From contig NZ_HG326653.1 in NCBI RefSeq assembly GCF_000308295.2, positions 387,901-451,900 of the forward strand: a stretch of DNA of 64,000 nt. The letters run 5' to 3'. This stretch comes from Afipia birgiae 34632 (GTDB lineage: Bacteria; Pseudomonadota; Alphaproteobacteria; Rhizobiales; Xanthobacteraceae). Of this stretch, positions 12,924-24,799 are shown piece after piece (position 1 is the first letter of the stretch; every line of letters starts with the position of its first letter). A program made the translations under genes and the position numbers. The notes below the pieces were generated by a model. It saw only the letters and a list, made by a program, of their open reading frames with translations, was not told the origin of the DNA and searched no databases.

Positions 12924-13667
12924 TTAGCGGCCGCCCGAAACGTCGACGATCGTGCCCGTGACATATGACGCCTCGTCCGACATCAGCCAGACGACGGCGT
13001 TGGCGATTTCATCCGCGGTGCCGACCCGCTTCATCGGGACCGAATGCGCCAGCCGGTGCGCGCGATCCGGCTCGCCGCCGCTGGCGTGAATTTCAGTGTC
13101 GATCAGACCTGGGCGAACGCCGTTGACCCGGATGCCTTCGGCGCTGATCTCGCGCGCAAGCCCCACCGTAAAGGTATCGATCGCGCCTTTTGAGGCAGCG
13201 TAATCAACATACTGCGCGGGCGATCCCAGCGTCGCTGCCACCGACGACAGATTGACGATGACGCCGCCGGAGCCGCCATGCTTGCTGGACATACGCTTCA
13301 CCGCCTCGCGCGCACACAAAATGCTGCCGACGATATTGACGTTCATCATGCGGGTGAGTCGCGCGGCGGACATTTCATCGACGCGCGCGGTCGCATCGAC
13401 CACGCCGGCGTTGTTAACAAGGGCACTGAGCTTGCCGAAGGCATCCGCCTGCTTGAACAGCGCGAGAATGTCGGCCTCAACGCCGACATCGCACTTCACC
13501 GCGATGGCCTTGCCGTTGCTGCCTTCGATCTTCGCCACGACTTCGTCGGCCGCCGCCTTGTTGCTGGCGTAGCCGACGACGACCTTGTAGCCGCGCGATG
13601 CAGCGGCCAGCGCCGTGGCGCGGCCGATGCCGCGGCTGCCTCCGGTGACAATGGCGACGCTGTCCAT
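12924..13667 (-). CDS. SDR family NAD(P)-dependent oxidoreductase
   Basis: Classical short-chain dehydrogenase of 247 residues. The cofactor motif TGGSRGIG is near the N-terminus, followed by NNAGVV, the active-site Ser in NLSSVAA, and the YxxxK pair in YVDYAASKG. The C-terminal part (GVRPGLIDTEIHASGG, VTGTIVDVSGGR) is typical. The ATG at 13667 is preferred because it has a GAGG ribosome binding site and does not overlap sucB; a longer frame to 13715 would run into sucB. It sits between sucB and lpdA in the same operon (13 and 33 nt gaps). The substrate is unknown; a FabG-like reductase role is possible but not shown. Confidence 0.9.
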   Translation of the reverse strand: MDSVAIVTGGSRGIGRATALAAASRGYKVVVGYASNKAAADEVVAKIEGSNGKAIAVKCDVGVEADILALFKQADAFGKLSALVNNAGVVDATARVDEMSAARLTRMMNVNIVGSILCAREAVKRMSSKHGGSGGVIVNLSSVAATLGSPAQYVDYAASKGAIDTFTVGLAREISAEGIRVNGVRPGLIDTEIHASGGEPDRAHRLAHSVPMKRVGTADEIANAVVWLMSDEASYVTGTIVDVSGGR

Positions 13668-13680
13668 GCCCGCCTCGCGA

Positions 13681-14922
13681 TCAGAGGTCGAGAACCAGCC
13701 GTGCCGGATCCTCAAGGCTTTCCTTGATGCGAACGAGGAAGGTGACCGCCTCCTTGCCGTCGATGACGCGGTGATCGTAGGACACCGCCAGATACATCAT
13801 CGGGCGAACCTCGATCTTGCCGCCGATAACCACCGGCCGCTCCTGGATCTTGTGCATGCCGAGGATCGCGGACTGGGGCGCATTGAGGATCGGCGTAGAC
13901 ATCAGCGAGCCGTAAATGCCGCCATTGGTGATGGTGAACGTGCCGCCCTGCATTTCTTCAATCTTCAGCTGGCCGTCGCGTGCCCGCCTGCCGTAATCGG
14001 CGATGCTCTTCTCAATGTCGGCGATCGACTTCTGATCGCAGTCGCGCACCACCGGCACGACGAGACCCTTGTCGGTGCCGACAGCGACGCCGACGTGGTA
14101 GTAGTTCTTGTAGATCAGGTCGGTGCCGTCGATCTCGGCGTTCACCGCCGGGATATCCTTCAGTGCCTGCACGCAGGCCTTGGTGAAAAAGCCCATGAAG
14201 CCGAGTTTGGCGCCGTGCTTCTTTTCGAACGCATCTTTGTACTGAGCGCGCAGCGCCATCACGTGACTCATGTCGACTTCATTGAAAGTCGTCAGCATCG
14301 CAGCGGTGTTCTGCACGTCCTTGAGACGGCGCGCGATGGTCTGGCGCAACCGCGTCATCTTCACGCGCTCTTCGCGCGCGGCGTCATCGGCAGGCGACGG
14401 CGCACGCACCTGAACAGCGGCCTGACTGACCGGTGTCGGTGCCGAGGCAGCCTTCTCGATCGCGGCCAGCATGTCACCCTTGGTGACGCGGCCGTCCTTG
14501 CCGGAGCCGGGAACGGTCGACGCATCGACGCCCGATTCGGCGGAGAGCTTGCGGACCGACGGTGCCTGCGGCGCATCGACCGGCGGCGATTTTTGCGCGG
14601 ACGCTGGTGCCGCGGCGGCAGGCGCGGCCTTGGCTGGAGCGGGTTCAGCCGCCTTGGCCGGAGCCGCAGCGGGCTTGGCGCCGCCAGCGCCTTCCGTGAT
14701 CTGGCCGAGCAGCGCGCCGACAGCGACCGTCTCGCCGTCCTTGGCGACGATCTCGCCCAGGGTTCCCGCGAAGGGCGCCGGCACTTCGATAGTCACCTTG
14801 TCGGTTTCGAGTTCAACCAAGGGCTCGTCGACGGCTACGGCATCGCCGGCCTTCTTGAACCAGCGGCCGATGGTGGCCTCGGTGACGGACTCGCCCAATG
14901 TCGGAACGCGAATTTCAGCCAT
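13681..14922 (-). CDS. sucB: Dihydrolipoyllysine-residue succinyltransferase (E2 of 2-oxoglutarate dehydrogenase)
   Basis: Core E2 subunit, 413 residues from the ATG at 14922 ([13 protein letters not shown]), which has AAGGGG upstream; a frame open to 15030 would overlap sucA. Domains in order: the lipoyl domain (lipoyl Lys in [14 protein letters not shown]), an Ala/Pro-rich linker, a peripheral-subunit-binding domain ([20 protein letters not shown] then GRVTKGDML), a second linker, and the catalytic acyltransferase domain ending with the active-site motif [12 protein letters not shown]. It transfers succinyl groups to CoA. It lies 100 nt downstream of sucA. Confidence 0.97.
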   Translation of the reverse strand: MAEIRVPTLGESVTEATIGRWFKKAGDAVAVDEPLVELETDKVTIEVPAPFAGTLGEIVAKDGETVAVGALLGQITEGAGGAKPAAAPAKAAEPAPAKAAPAAAAPASAQKSPPVDAPQAPSVRKLSAESGVDASTVPGSGKDGRVTKGDMLAAIEKAASAPTPVSQAAVQVRAPSPADDAAREERVKMTRLRQTIARRLKDVQNTAAMLTTFNEVDMSHVMALRAQYKDAFEKKHGAKLGFMGFFTKACVQALKDIPAVNAEIDGTDLIYKNYYHVGVAVGTDKGLVVPVVRDCDQKSIADIEKSIADYGRRARDGQLKIEEMQGGTFTITNGGIYGSLMSTPILNAPQSAILGMHKIQERPVVIGGKIEVRPMMYLAVSYDHRVIDGKEAVTFLVRIKESLEDPARLVLDL

Positions 14923-15022
14923 TTTCTTTCCCCTTGCGTCATGAGCGGCACATTCTGCCGTCAGCGCCTCAATCAAAATTAGAACTGGATGGAAATGCCC
15001 GCGACCTGCGGGCATCCATTGA

Positions 15023-17974
15023 TCAGCCAAGAGCTTCGTCGAGCAATGCTTTCAATTGCTGGAGATGCTTCGACATCAAGCCGGTCGCGGTCGCAGCAGC
15101 AGCAGCACGCCCCGCATAACGCGGACGCTTGTGCGCCGAGCCGACCTGGTTGAGGACCCACTCGAGATAGGGCTCGATGAAGTGCCAGCCGCCCATGTTG
15201 CGCGGTTCTTCCTGGCACCAGACGACTTCGGCCTTCTTGAAGCGCTCGAGTACCTGCACCAGCGTCTTGAGCGGTACCGGATAAAGCTGCTCCACGCGCA
15301 GCAGATAGATGTCGTCGACACCGCGCTTTTCGCGATCCTCGTAAAGATCGTAATAGACCTTGCCCGAGCAGAGCACGACGCGGCGGATTTTCGAATCCGC
15401 AACAAGCTTGATCTCGCCGCCGGTTTCCGCATCGTCCAGCAGGACGCGATGGAAGGACGTGTCGGGACCGAACTCCTCGAGCTTGGACACCGCACGCTTG
15501 TGACGCAGCAGCGACTTGGGCGTCATCAGGATCAGCGGCTTGCGGATTTCGCGCTTCAACTGACGGCGCAGCACATGGAAGTAGTTCGCAGGCGTTGTCA
15601 GGTTGGCGACCTGCATGTTGTCTTCGGCGCACATTTGCAGGAAGCGCTCGAGACGCGCAGAGGAATGCTCCGGTCCCTGCCCTTCGTAACCGTGCGGCAG
15701 CAGACAGACGAGACCCGACATGCGCAGCCACTTGCGTTCACCCGACGAGATGAACTGGTCGAACAGAACCTGCGCGCCGTTGGCGAAGTCGCCGAATTGC
15801 GCTTCCCAGATCGCCAGCGCCTTCGGTTCCGCCAGCGAGTAGCCGTACTCGAAGCCCAGCACAGCCTCTTCCGACAGCAACGAGTTGATGACTTCGTAGT
15901 GGCCCTGATTGTCGCCGATATGATTGAACGGCGTGTAGCGGCTTTCATCTTCCTGATCGAACAGCACCGAATGCCGCTGCGAGAAGGTGCCGCGCTCGCT
16001 GTCCTGTCCGGACAGGCGAACGTGATGGCCTTCCTTCATCAGCGTGCAGAACGCCAGCGCTTCACCGGTCGCCCAGTCGATGCCTTCGCCGTTCTCGATC
16101 GCCTTCATGCGGCTGTCGAGGAACCGCTGCACGGTGCGGTGAATGCGGAAACCGTCCGGCACTTTGGTGATCTTGCGGCCAATATCCTTCAGCCCGTCGA
16201 TGGCGATGCCGGTATTGCCGCGGCGCGGATCCTCACCGAGGTCGGCCGACTTGAATCCGGCCCACTTGCCGTCGAGCCAGTCGGCCTTGTTCGGCTTGTA
16301 GCCCGAACCGGCCTCGAGCTCGGCATCGAGTCGCGCGCGCCAGTCGGCCTTCGCCTTGTCGATTTCGCCCTCAGTCATGATCCCGTCGGCGATCAGCCGT
16401 CTGGCATAGAGGTCGAGCGTGGTCGGATGGGTCGCGATCTTCTTGTACATCACCGGGTTGGTGAATGACGGTTCGTCGCCCTCGTTGTGGCCGTGGCGGC
16501 GATAGCAGAACATGTCGATGACGACCGGCTTGTGGAATTTCTGCCGGTATTCGATCGCCACCTTTGCCGCGAAAACCACCGCCTCCGGATCGTCACCGTT
16601 GACGTGGAAAATCGGCGCGTCGATCATTTTGGCGACGTCCGACGGATACGGCGACGAGCGCGAGTAACGCGGATAGGTCGTAAAGCCGATCTGGTTGTTG
16701 ACGATGAAGTGCAGCGAACCGCCGGTGCGGTAGCCCTTCAGGTCCGACAGCGCGAAACATTCCGCCACCACGCCCTGTCCGGCGAACGCGGCGTCGCCGT
16801 GCATCATCAGCGGCAGCACCGAAATACGCTGGTCCGGCGGATCGCCGTTCTGGTCCTGCTTCGCGCGCACCTTGCCGAGCACGATCGGATCGACAATTTC
16901 CAGATGCGACGGGTTTGCCGTCAGCGACAGATGGATCTTGTTGCCGTCGAACTCGCGATCCGACGAGGCACCGAGATGGTATTTCACGTCGCCCGAACCC
17001 TCGACTTCGTCGGGATTGGCCGAGCCGCCCTTGAACTCATGGAACAGCGCGCGATGAGGCTTGCCCATCACCTGGGTCAGCACGTTGAGGCGTCCGCGAT
17101 GCGGCATGCCGAGCACGATATCCTGCACGCCGAGATTGCCGCCGCGCTTGATGATCTGTTCGAGCGCGGGGATCAGCGATTCAGCGCCATCGAGACCGAA
17201 ACGCTTGGTGCCGGTGAATTTGATATCGCAGAACTTCTCGAAGCCTTCGGCTTCCACGAGCTTCATCAAGATGGCGCGGCGGCCTTCGCGGGTGAAGCTG
17301 ATTTCCTTGTCAGGACCTTCAATGCGCTCCTGAATCCAGCTCTTCTGCGCCGGATTGGAGATGTGCATGAATTCGACGCCGAGCGTCTGGCAGTAGGTGC
17401 GCTGGCAGATCGCGACGATCTCGCGCAGCGTTCCGGTCTCAAGACCCAGCACATGATCGAGAAAAATCTTGCGGTCGAAATCGGCATCGGTGAAGCCGTA
17501 AGAGCGCGGATCGAGTTCTTCGTGATCCTTCTGGCCCTCGATGCCGAGCGGATCGAGATTGGCGTGGAAGTGACCGCGCATGCGGTAGGCGCGAATCAGC
17601 ATCAGCGCGCGCACCGAATCGCGCGTGGCCTGCTGTATGTCCGCCGAGGTGAGGTTGCTGCCGGCGGCCTGCGCCTTGGCTGCGATCTTGCCCCCGACGG
17701 CCTTTTCGACCTGGGCCCAGTTGCCGTCGAGCGCGGAGGTCAGATCGTCATTTGGCGTGGCCGGCCAGTTGGCCTTTTCCCAGGACGGGCCTTGCGCGTT
17801 CTTCGCGACGTCCGCCGGCTGATCCTTCAGGGTCTTGAAGAAATCAACCCAGTCCGGATCGACCGATGACGGGTCGTTCTCATAGCGAGCGTACAGCTGG
17901 TCGATGTAGGTGGCGTTGGCGCCGTCGAGGAAGGAAGTGAGGGCGAAGTTGGCGTTCGCGTCCTGGCGAGACAT
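15023..17974 (-). CDS. sucA: 2-Oxoglutarate dehydrogenase E1 component
   Basis: Thiamine-diphosphate-dependent E1 subunit, 983 residues from the ATG at 17974 ([20 protein letters not shown]), which has an AGGA ribosome binding site; the frame is open to 18058 but the extra 28 residues look non-homologous. It carries the N-terminal E1 helical segment ([24 protein letters not shown]), the TPP-binding region ([20 protein letters not shown], then [15 protein letters not shown]), and a C-terminal transketolase-like domain ([18 protein letters not shown]). It catalyses decarboxylation of 2-oxoglutarate and succinylation of the E2 lipoyl group. Confidence 0.98.
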   Translation of the reverse strand: MSRQDANANFALTSFLDGANATYIDQLYARYENDPSSVDPDWVDFFKTLKDQPADVAKNAQGPSWEKANWPATPNDDLTSALDGNWAQVEKAVGGKIAAKAQAAGSNLTSADIQQATRDSVRALMLIRAYRMRGHFHANLDPLGIEGQKDHEELDPRSYGFTDADFDRKIFLDHVLGLETGTLREIVAICQRTYCQTLGVEFMHISNPAQKSWIQERIEGPDKEISFTREGRRAILMKLVEAEGFEKFCDIKFTGTKRFGLDGAESLIPALEQIIKRGGNLGVQDIVLGMPHRGRLNVLTQVMGKPHRALFHEFKGGSANPDEVEGSGDVKYHLGASSDREFDGNKIHLSLTANPSHLEIVDPIVLGKVRAKQDQNGDPPDQRISVLPLMMHGDAAFAGQGVVAECFALSDLKGYRTGGSLHFIVNNQIGFTTYPRYSRSSPYPSDVAKMIDAPIFHVNGDDPEAVVFAAKVAIEYRQKFHKPVVIDMFCYRRHGHNEGDEPSFTNPVMYKKIATHPTTLDLYARRLIADGIMTEGEIDKAKADWRARLDAELEAGSGYKPNKADWLDGKWAGFKSADLGEDPRRGNTGIAIDGLKDIGRKITKVPDGFRIHRTVQRFLDSRMKAIENGEGIDWATGEALAFCTLMKEGHHVRLSGQDSERGTFSQRHSVLFDQEDESRYTPFNHIGDNQGHYEVINSLLSEEAVLGFEYGYSLAEPKALAIWEAQFGDFANGAQVLFDQFISSGERKWLRMSGLVCLLPHGYEGQGPEHSSARLERFLQMCAEDNMQVANLTTPANYFHVLRRQLKREIRKPLILMTPKSLLRHKRAVSKLEEFGPDTSFHRVLLDDAETGGEIKLVADSKIRRVVLCSGKVYYDLYEDREKRGVDDIYLLRVEQLYPVPLKTLVQVLERFKKAEVVWCQEEPRNMGGWHFIEPYLEWVLNQVGSAHKRPRYAGRAAAAATATGLMSKHLQQLKALLDEALG

Positions 17975-18110
17975 GGTTACGTCCTGATTGATTGCATCGC
18001 GCGGAAAAATCGGGAGAAAATCGCCCGATTTGGTATCGGCATCGTGTTTGGGCCGCACCTTTTACCCTATTTAGGGCAAAACTTCGCGCTGAAAAGAACC
18101 AAGGACTGAA

Positions 18111-18995
18111 CTAAGCTTTCAATCTTTCGAGAAGCGTCGTTCCAAGCCGTGCAGGCGACGGGGAGACCGTGATCCCGGCCGCTTCCATCGCCGCAATCTT
18201 CGATTCGGCGTCGCCCTTGCCGCCGGACACGATTGCGCCGGCATGACCCATGCGGCGGCCCGGAGGCGCGGTACGACCAGCGATAAATCCGACCATCGGC
18301 TTCTTGCGACCGCGCTTGGCTTCGTCCTTCAGGAACTGCGCCGCGTCTTCCTCGGCCGATCCGCCGATTTCGCCGATCATGATGATCGATTTGGTTTTCT
18401 CATCCGCCAGGAACAGTTCGAGCACGTCGATGAATTCGGTGCCCTTGACCGGGTCGCCGCCAATGCCGACCGCTGAAGTCTGGCCAAGACCGACCTGAGT
18501 CGTCTGGAACACGGCCTCATAGGTCAGCGTGCCGGAACGCGAGACGATGCCGACATTGCCTGGCTTGAAGATATTGGCCGGCATGATGCCGATTTTCGAT
18601 TCGCCTGCGGTCACGACGCCCGGGCAGTTCGGCCCGATCAGACGCGACTTGGAGCCGGACAGCGAGCGCTTCACGCGCACCATATCGAGTACCGGAATGC
18701 CTTCGGTGATGCAGATGATCAGTGGCACTTCCGCATCGATCGCTTCGCAGATCGCGTCTGCCGCGCCCGGCGGCGGAACATAAATCACCGACGCGTCGGC
18801 GCCGGTCTTCTCGCGCGCCTCGGAGACGGTGTCGAACACCGGCAGGCCGAGATGGGTGGTGCCGCCTTTGCCCGGCGAAGTGCCGCCCACCATCTTGGTG
18901 CCGTAAGCGATCGCGCCCTCGGAATGGAAGGTGCCGTTTTTGCCGGTAAAGCCCTGGCAGATGACCTTGGTGTTCTTGTCGATCAGGACGGACAT
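18111..18995 (-). CDS. sucD: Succinyl-CoA synthetase (ADP-forming) alpha subunit
   Basis: Alpha subunit (294 residues) that binds CoA through an N-terminal Rossmann fold ([18 protein letters not shown]) and carries the phosphohistidine, visible in [16 protein letters not shown]. It couples succinyl-CoA cleavage to nucleotide phosphorylation. It is separated from sucC by only 4 nt, so the two subunits are co-translated. A 136-nt spacer to sucA contains the short palindrome ccctatttaggg (18065-18076). Confidence 0.98.
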   Translation of the reverse strand: MSVLIDKNTKVICQGFTGKNGTFHSEGAIAYGTKMVGGTSPGKGGTTHLGLPVFDTVSEAREKTGADASVIYVPPPGAADAICEAIDAEVPLIICITEGIPVLDMVRVKRSLSGSKSRLIGPNCPGVVTAGESKIGIMPANIFKPGNVGIVSRSGTLTYEAVFQTTQVGLGQTSAVGIGGDPVKGTEFIDVLELFLADEKTKSIIMIGEIGGSAEEDAAQFLKDEAKRGRKKPMVGFIAGRTAPPGRRMGHAGAIVSGGKGDAESKIAAMEAAGITVSPSPARLGTTLLERLKA

Positions 18996-18999
18996 CGGC

Positions 19000-20196
<1,197 letters not shown>

Positions 20197-20242
20197 GGAT
20201 TGCCCCAGAGATCGGAGAAGAGAACGAAGGAGGAAAATTTCA

Positions 20243-20280
20243 GCATGGGATCCGGAAACCGAAAGTCCCGAATCCCATGC
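20243..20280 (-). promoter_or_regulatory. Hairpin in the mdh-sucC intergenic spacer
   Basis: Two 13-nt arms (gcatgggatccgg at 20243-20255 and ccgaatcccatgc at 20268-20280) surround a 12-nt loop. In the minus-strand transcript the one non-complementary position becomes a G-U pair, so the stem is continuous. No T-run follows directly, only TGAAATTTTCC. It could partly terminate, process or stabilise the mdh-suc message. Confidence 0.55.
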
Positions 20281-20301
20281 GAAGATAACGGTGTCGCGGC
20301 G

Positions 20302-21348
<1,047 letters not shown>

Positions 21349-21459
21349 TCAAGTCGCCGTTCGCTCAATGGAGCGGCAGTGCCTGCCGCAGCGGCACCGC
21401 TGGATGTTTTCATATCGGGCTTTCGCGGGGTCCGGACACGAAACATAAAGCGAACTCGG

Positions 21460-22641
21460 TCAGGTCTCGACCAGACCTGTGGTCGAACCACTCGCGGACG
21501 AGTCGCTGCGGCCGTGGGGTAGCGCCAGATAGGATTCCGAGCCCATCTCGATCAGCCGCGAAGAGGTACGCTTGAATTCGTTGGCCTCAACCCCTTCGGT
21601 CGCGCTGTAAAGCGACAGCGGGTCGGTCTGTGCCGAAGCCATCAGCTTCACCGCATTGTCGTAAAGCGCGTCGATCAGGGTAATGAAACGTTTGGCGTAG
21701 TTGCGGTGCTCGTATTTCATCGCCGGTATCCGGTCGATGATCAGCGTGTGGTAATCATGCGCGAGCCGCAAATAGTCTGACGCGCCGAGCGGCTTCTCGC
21801 ACAAATCCGCAAACGAAAAGCGCGCGACGCCATGCGCCGAATGCGGAACGTGAAGTGCGCGTCCCTTGACCGTGATGTCGCGCGGGCGGTCAGTGGCGCC
21901 GCCGGTGAGCTTGGTCCAGGCTTTGTCGAGCGCGGCATCCGCCGACGCATCGGCCGGGACCAGCCACATCTTGATGCCTGCGAGTTTTTCCATCCGGAAG
22001 TCGGTGCGCGCGTCCAGCCGCAGCACCTCCATCCGCTCCTTGAGCTGCACGATAAATGGCAGGAACAGCGCGCGATTGAGGCCACCCTTGTAGAGATCGT
22101 CAGGCGCGACATTCGAGGTTGCAACGACCACCGTTCCCAGTTCGAACAGCCTGCCAAACAGGCGCCCGAGGATCATCGCGTCGGCGATGTCGGTGACGTG
22201 GAATTCGTCGAAGCACAACAGCCACGCTTCCTCGAAGATCGACGCCGCCGTCAGTCGCACGGGATCGGTGTCGGCGATTTCCTGGCGGGCAATCTTCTGC
22301 CTAAAGCCGTGAATCCGCTCGTGAACGTCAGCCATGAATTCGTGGAAGTGCGCGCGGCGCTTATGCGCGACGGCGCTCTCGCTGAAGAACAGATCCATCA
22401 GCATCGTCTTGCCGCGACCGACCTCGCCATGGATGTAGAGGCCGCGCAGCGGCGCCGCGTCCTTGTCGGCGAACAGGCGTTGCAGCAATCCGCCCCGGCC
22501 GGGCCGGTATCCTGCCAGCCGCGCCTCCAGCGCCGTGAAGGCCTCGACGGCCCGGGCCTGGGCCGGATCGGCCTCAATGGTGCCCGCGGCGACGAGAGCC
22601 TGATAGTGCCGACGGAAGAAGGCGGGAGTGGGAGCGTTCAT
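21460..22641 (-). CDS. zapE: Cell division protein ZapE (AFG1-like ATPase)
   Basis: AFG1/ZapE-family P-loop ATPase of 393 residues. The Walker A motif is GEVGRGKT at 72-79 and Walker B is LLCFDEFHVTDIADA. The family regions ATSNVAPDDLYKGGLNR and the C-terminal MKYEHRNYAKRFITLIDALYD are present. In E. coli ZapE binds FtsZ and supports division under stress; the eukaryotic homologue handles mitochondrial proteins. It is upstream of mdh on the same strand with a 190-nt spacer, a pairing common in alphaproteobacteria. Confidence 0.93.
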   Translation of the reverse strand: MNAPTPAFFRRHYQALVAAGTIEADPAQARAVEAFTALEARLAGYRPGRGGLLQRLFADKDAAPLRGLYIHGEVGRGKTMLMDLFFSESAVAHKRRAHFHEFMADVHERIHGFRQKIARQEIADTDPVRLTAASIFEEAWLLCFDEFHVTDIADAMILGRLFGRLFELGTVVVATSNVAPDDLYKGGLNRALFLPFIVQLKERMEVLRLDARTDFRMEKLAGIKMWLVPADASADAALDKAWTKLTGGATDRPRDITVKGRALHVPHSAHGVARFSFADLCEKPLGASDYLRLAHDYHTLIIDRIPAMKYEHRNYAKRFITLIDALYDNAVKLMASAQTDPLSLYSATEGVEANEFKRTSSRLIEMGSESYLALPHGRSDSSASGSTTGLVET

Positions 22642-22702
22642 GGCTCGCTACCCGCCAGAACGACGCGGAAATTGCAAGACTACAAAGGTGACGGACGACT
22701 CT

Positions 22703-23239
22703 CTATGCGCTCAGCGCATAGGCGTCTTCAACCACATAAGGTCCGCCGCCGACCGAAGCGCGTGACGAGAACAGCACGAACCGGGAAGCCATGAAGCTGC
22801 GGGTCGGGAAATAGCCCCGCACCGACAGATAGTCCGCCACATCCCGATTTGATGCATCCCGCAGCCGCGCCAGCGTCACGTGGGGGATGAATTTGCGGCC
22901 CTCGGGGTCGAAACCAAACCGCTGCATCAGGCGCTCAAGCTCCGCCTGCAATTCCATTAGCGGGCGGCTTGGTACAACCGATGCCACGACAGCGCGCGGT
23001 TTCTTGCCGCCGAAGCTGGACAGACCCTGCAGGGCGACTTCAAACGGTTTGCGATTGATCCGCTCCAGTGTCGAGGCGATCTCGTTGGCTGCCGGGCCGT
23101 CGATATCGCCGATGAAGCGCAATGTGACGTGATAATTTTCGGGGTCGATCCAGCGGGCGCCCGGCAGGCCCCCGCGCAAGTTCGAGAGCGTCTGGCCGAT
23201 GTCCGGGGGAATTTCCAGCCCGGTAAACAAGCGCGGCAT
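22703..23239 (-). CDS. thpR: RNA 2',3'-cyclic phosphodiesterase
   Basis: 2H phosphoesterase (LigT/ThpR family), 178 residues. Two HxTx catalytic motifs are present, both as HVTL, at about residues 37-40 and 120-123. These enzymes open 2',3'-cyclic phosphates of RNA. The ATG at 23239 is 7 nt after GAGGAG, better spaced than the GTG immediately upstream (23242). It sits between tesA and zapE on the same strand, with 100-nt and 61-nt gaps. Confidence 0.92.
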   Translation of the reverse strand: MPRLFTGLEIPPDIGQTLSNLRGGLPGARWIDPENYHVTLRFIGDIDGPAANEIASTLERINRKPFEVALQGLSSFGGKKPRAVVASVVPSRPLMELQAELERLMQRFGFDPEGRKFIPHVTLARLRDASNRDVADYLSVRGYFPTRSFMASRFVLFSSRASVGGGPYVVEDAYALSA

Positions 23240-23346
23240 CACGAATCTCCTCGATGCAAAAGAGGATCACGAATCACCTGAGGTCTTTTTTACCGCAGCA
23301 CGATGACAGTGCGAAGCGGCCATCTTACGACCGGCGCCAAATCCCC

Positions 23347-24054
23347 TCAGGGCTTGCTTAACTGCAACGCACGATCCTTCAGAAACGCCTCTACCGTGGG
23401 CAGAATCCGCTCGACCACGACATCGACTCCTGCAGCCGTCGGATGCAGTCCGTCCGGTTGGGTCAACTTCGCCTCGGTGGCCACGCCATCAAGAAAGAAC
23501 GGATAAAGCGGAACTTTATGGCTTTTGGCGAGGTCGGGATAAATGCTGTTGAATTTCGCCGTGTAGTCCGATCCGTAGTTCGGCGGCGCATACATCCCGC
23601 ACAATAAAATAGCGATGTTGCGTGCTTTCAGCTTGTTGAGAATTTCGTCGAGCGCGCCGCGCGCGACCTTCGGATCGACTCCACGCAGCGCATCGTTGGC
23701 ACCGAGTTCGACGATGACGGCTTCGGTGCCGGGCGGGATCGACCAGTCGAGCCGCGCCAGACCGCCAGTCGTGGTATCGCCGGAGACGCCCGCGTTATGA
23801 ATATCGGTCGCGATCCCCTTGTCGCTCAGGGCCTTCTGCAACCGCACCGGAAACGCCGCCGAGACCGGCAAGCCGTAACCTGCAGTCAGAGAATCGCCCA
23901 GAACCGCGAGTTTGATCGGCTTCACTTCTTTGACATCGGGTGTTTGAGCCAAGGCCGGCCCTGACATCGCCATCATTGCCCCCGCTGCTGCGACGATGAA
24001 CGCCCTCAAGAGCCTCTCGACCGCGCGGCCGAAACCCCCATATGAAAGATCCAT
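23347..24054 (-). CDS. tesA: Periplasmic SGNH-family esterase / thioesterase I
   Basis: SGNH hydrolase of 235 residues (from the ATG at 24054) with an N-terminal signal peptide (RLLRAFIVAAAGAMMAMSGPALA). All four blocks are visible: the nucleophile Ser in GDSLTAGYG, the Gly block NAGVSGDTT, the Asn block ELGANDALRG, and the Asp/His block QPDGLHPTAAG. It hydrolyses thioesters and esters in the periplasm. It is divergent from the ABC ATPase gene exactly as tesA is from ybbA-ybbP in E. coli. Its start lies within the CCATGG that also holds the neighbour's start; ATG codons at 24066 or further upstream are alternatives. Confidence 0.92.
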   Translation of the reverse strand: MDLSYGGFGRAVERLLRAFIVAAAGAMMAMSGPALAQTPDVKEVKPIKLAVLGDSLTAGYGLPVSAAFPVRLQKALSDKGIATDIHNAGVSGDTTTGGLARLDWSIPPGTEAVIVELGANDALRGVDPKVARGALDEILNKLKARNIAILLCGMYAPPNYGSDYTAKFNSIYPDLAKSHKVPLYPFFLDGVATEAKLTQPDGLHPTAAGVDVVVERILPTVEAFLKDRALQLSKP

Positions 24055-24799
24055 GGACAGTCTCATTGCACCCTCGTCGCGCGCCGGCCTCGAACCGGAC
24101 ACCATTTCCATTTCGAACGTCAATCTTTCGCTGGGCAGCGGAGCAGCACGCGTTCACATCCTCAAGGATGTCAGCCTGCGCGTCGCGCCCGGTGAAGCCG
24201 TCGGCCTGATCGGTCCGTCAGGGTCGGGCAAATCCACACTGTTGATGGTGATGGCGGGGCTTGAACGTCCTGACAGCGGAGAGGTGGTGGTCAACGGCGC
24301 CGCGTTCAATGCCCTCGATGAGGACGCCCTCGCGCGGTTCCGTGGCCGCCATGTCGGTATCGTGTTCCAGTCGTTTCATCTGATCCCGACCATGACAGCA
24401 CTTGAGAACGTCGCGGTTCCGCTAGAACTGGCGGGACGCACCGATGCGACCGCGCGCGCCGCGCAAGAACTTGCCGGCGTCGGACTCGGCGAACGGCTGC
24501 ATCACTATCCGTCGCAGCTCTCGGGCGGCGAACAGCAGCGCGTCGCACTGGCGCGCGCGATGGCGCCCGATCCCGCCATTCTCGTGGCCGACGAACCGAC
24601 CGGAAATCTCGACGAGACCACCGGCAAGCAGATCGTCGATCTGCTGTTCGCCAAGCACCTTGAGCGCGGCATGACTCTCGTGCTGGTTACTCACGATGCC
24701 GCGCTGGCGCAGCGCTGCGATCGAGTGGTGCGGTTGCGGTCGGGCCGGATCGACGGACCAGCGACCGACCGGCACTGGGTTGAGACGGCATCCCGATGA
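24053..24799 (+). CDS. ABC transporter ATP-binding protein (YbbA-like)
   Basis: ATPase of the MacB/LolD-type subfamily (248 residues from 24053). It has Walker A GPSGSGKST at 54-62, a Q-loop (VFQSFHLIPTMTALENV), the signature LSGGEQQRVALARAM, Walker B ILVADEPTGNLDE, and the H-loop LVTHD. Its stop overlaps the start of the permease gene (ATGA), so the two form one transporter. Members next to TesA are of unknown substrate; lipids or toxic hydrophobic compounds are often suggested. An in-frame ATG at 23996 would overlap tesA by 59 bases. Confidence 0.93.
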   Translation: MDSLIAPSSRAGLEPDTISISNVNLSLGSGAARVHILKDVSLRVAPGEAVGLIGPSGSGKSTLLMVMAGLERPDSGEVVVNGAAFNALDEDALARFRGRHVGIVFQSFHLIPTMTALENVAVPLELAGRTDATARAAQELAGVGLGERLHHYPSQLSGGEQQRVALARAMAPDPAILVADEPTGNLDETTGKQIVDLLFAKHLERGMTLVLVTHDAALAQRCDRVVRLRSGRIDGPATDRHWVETASR

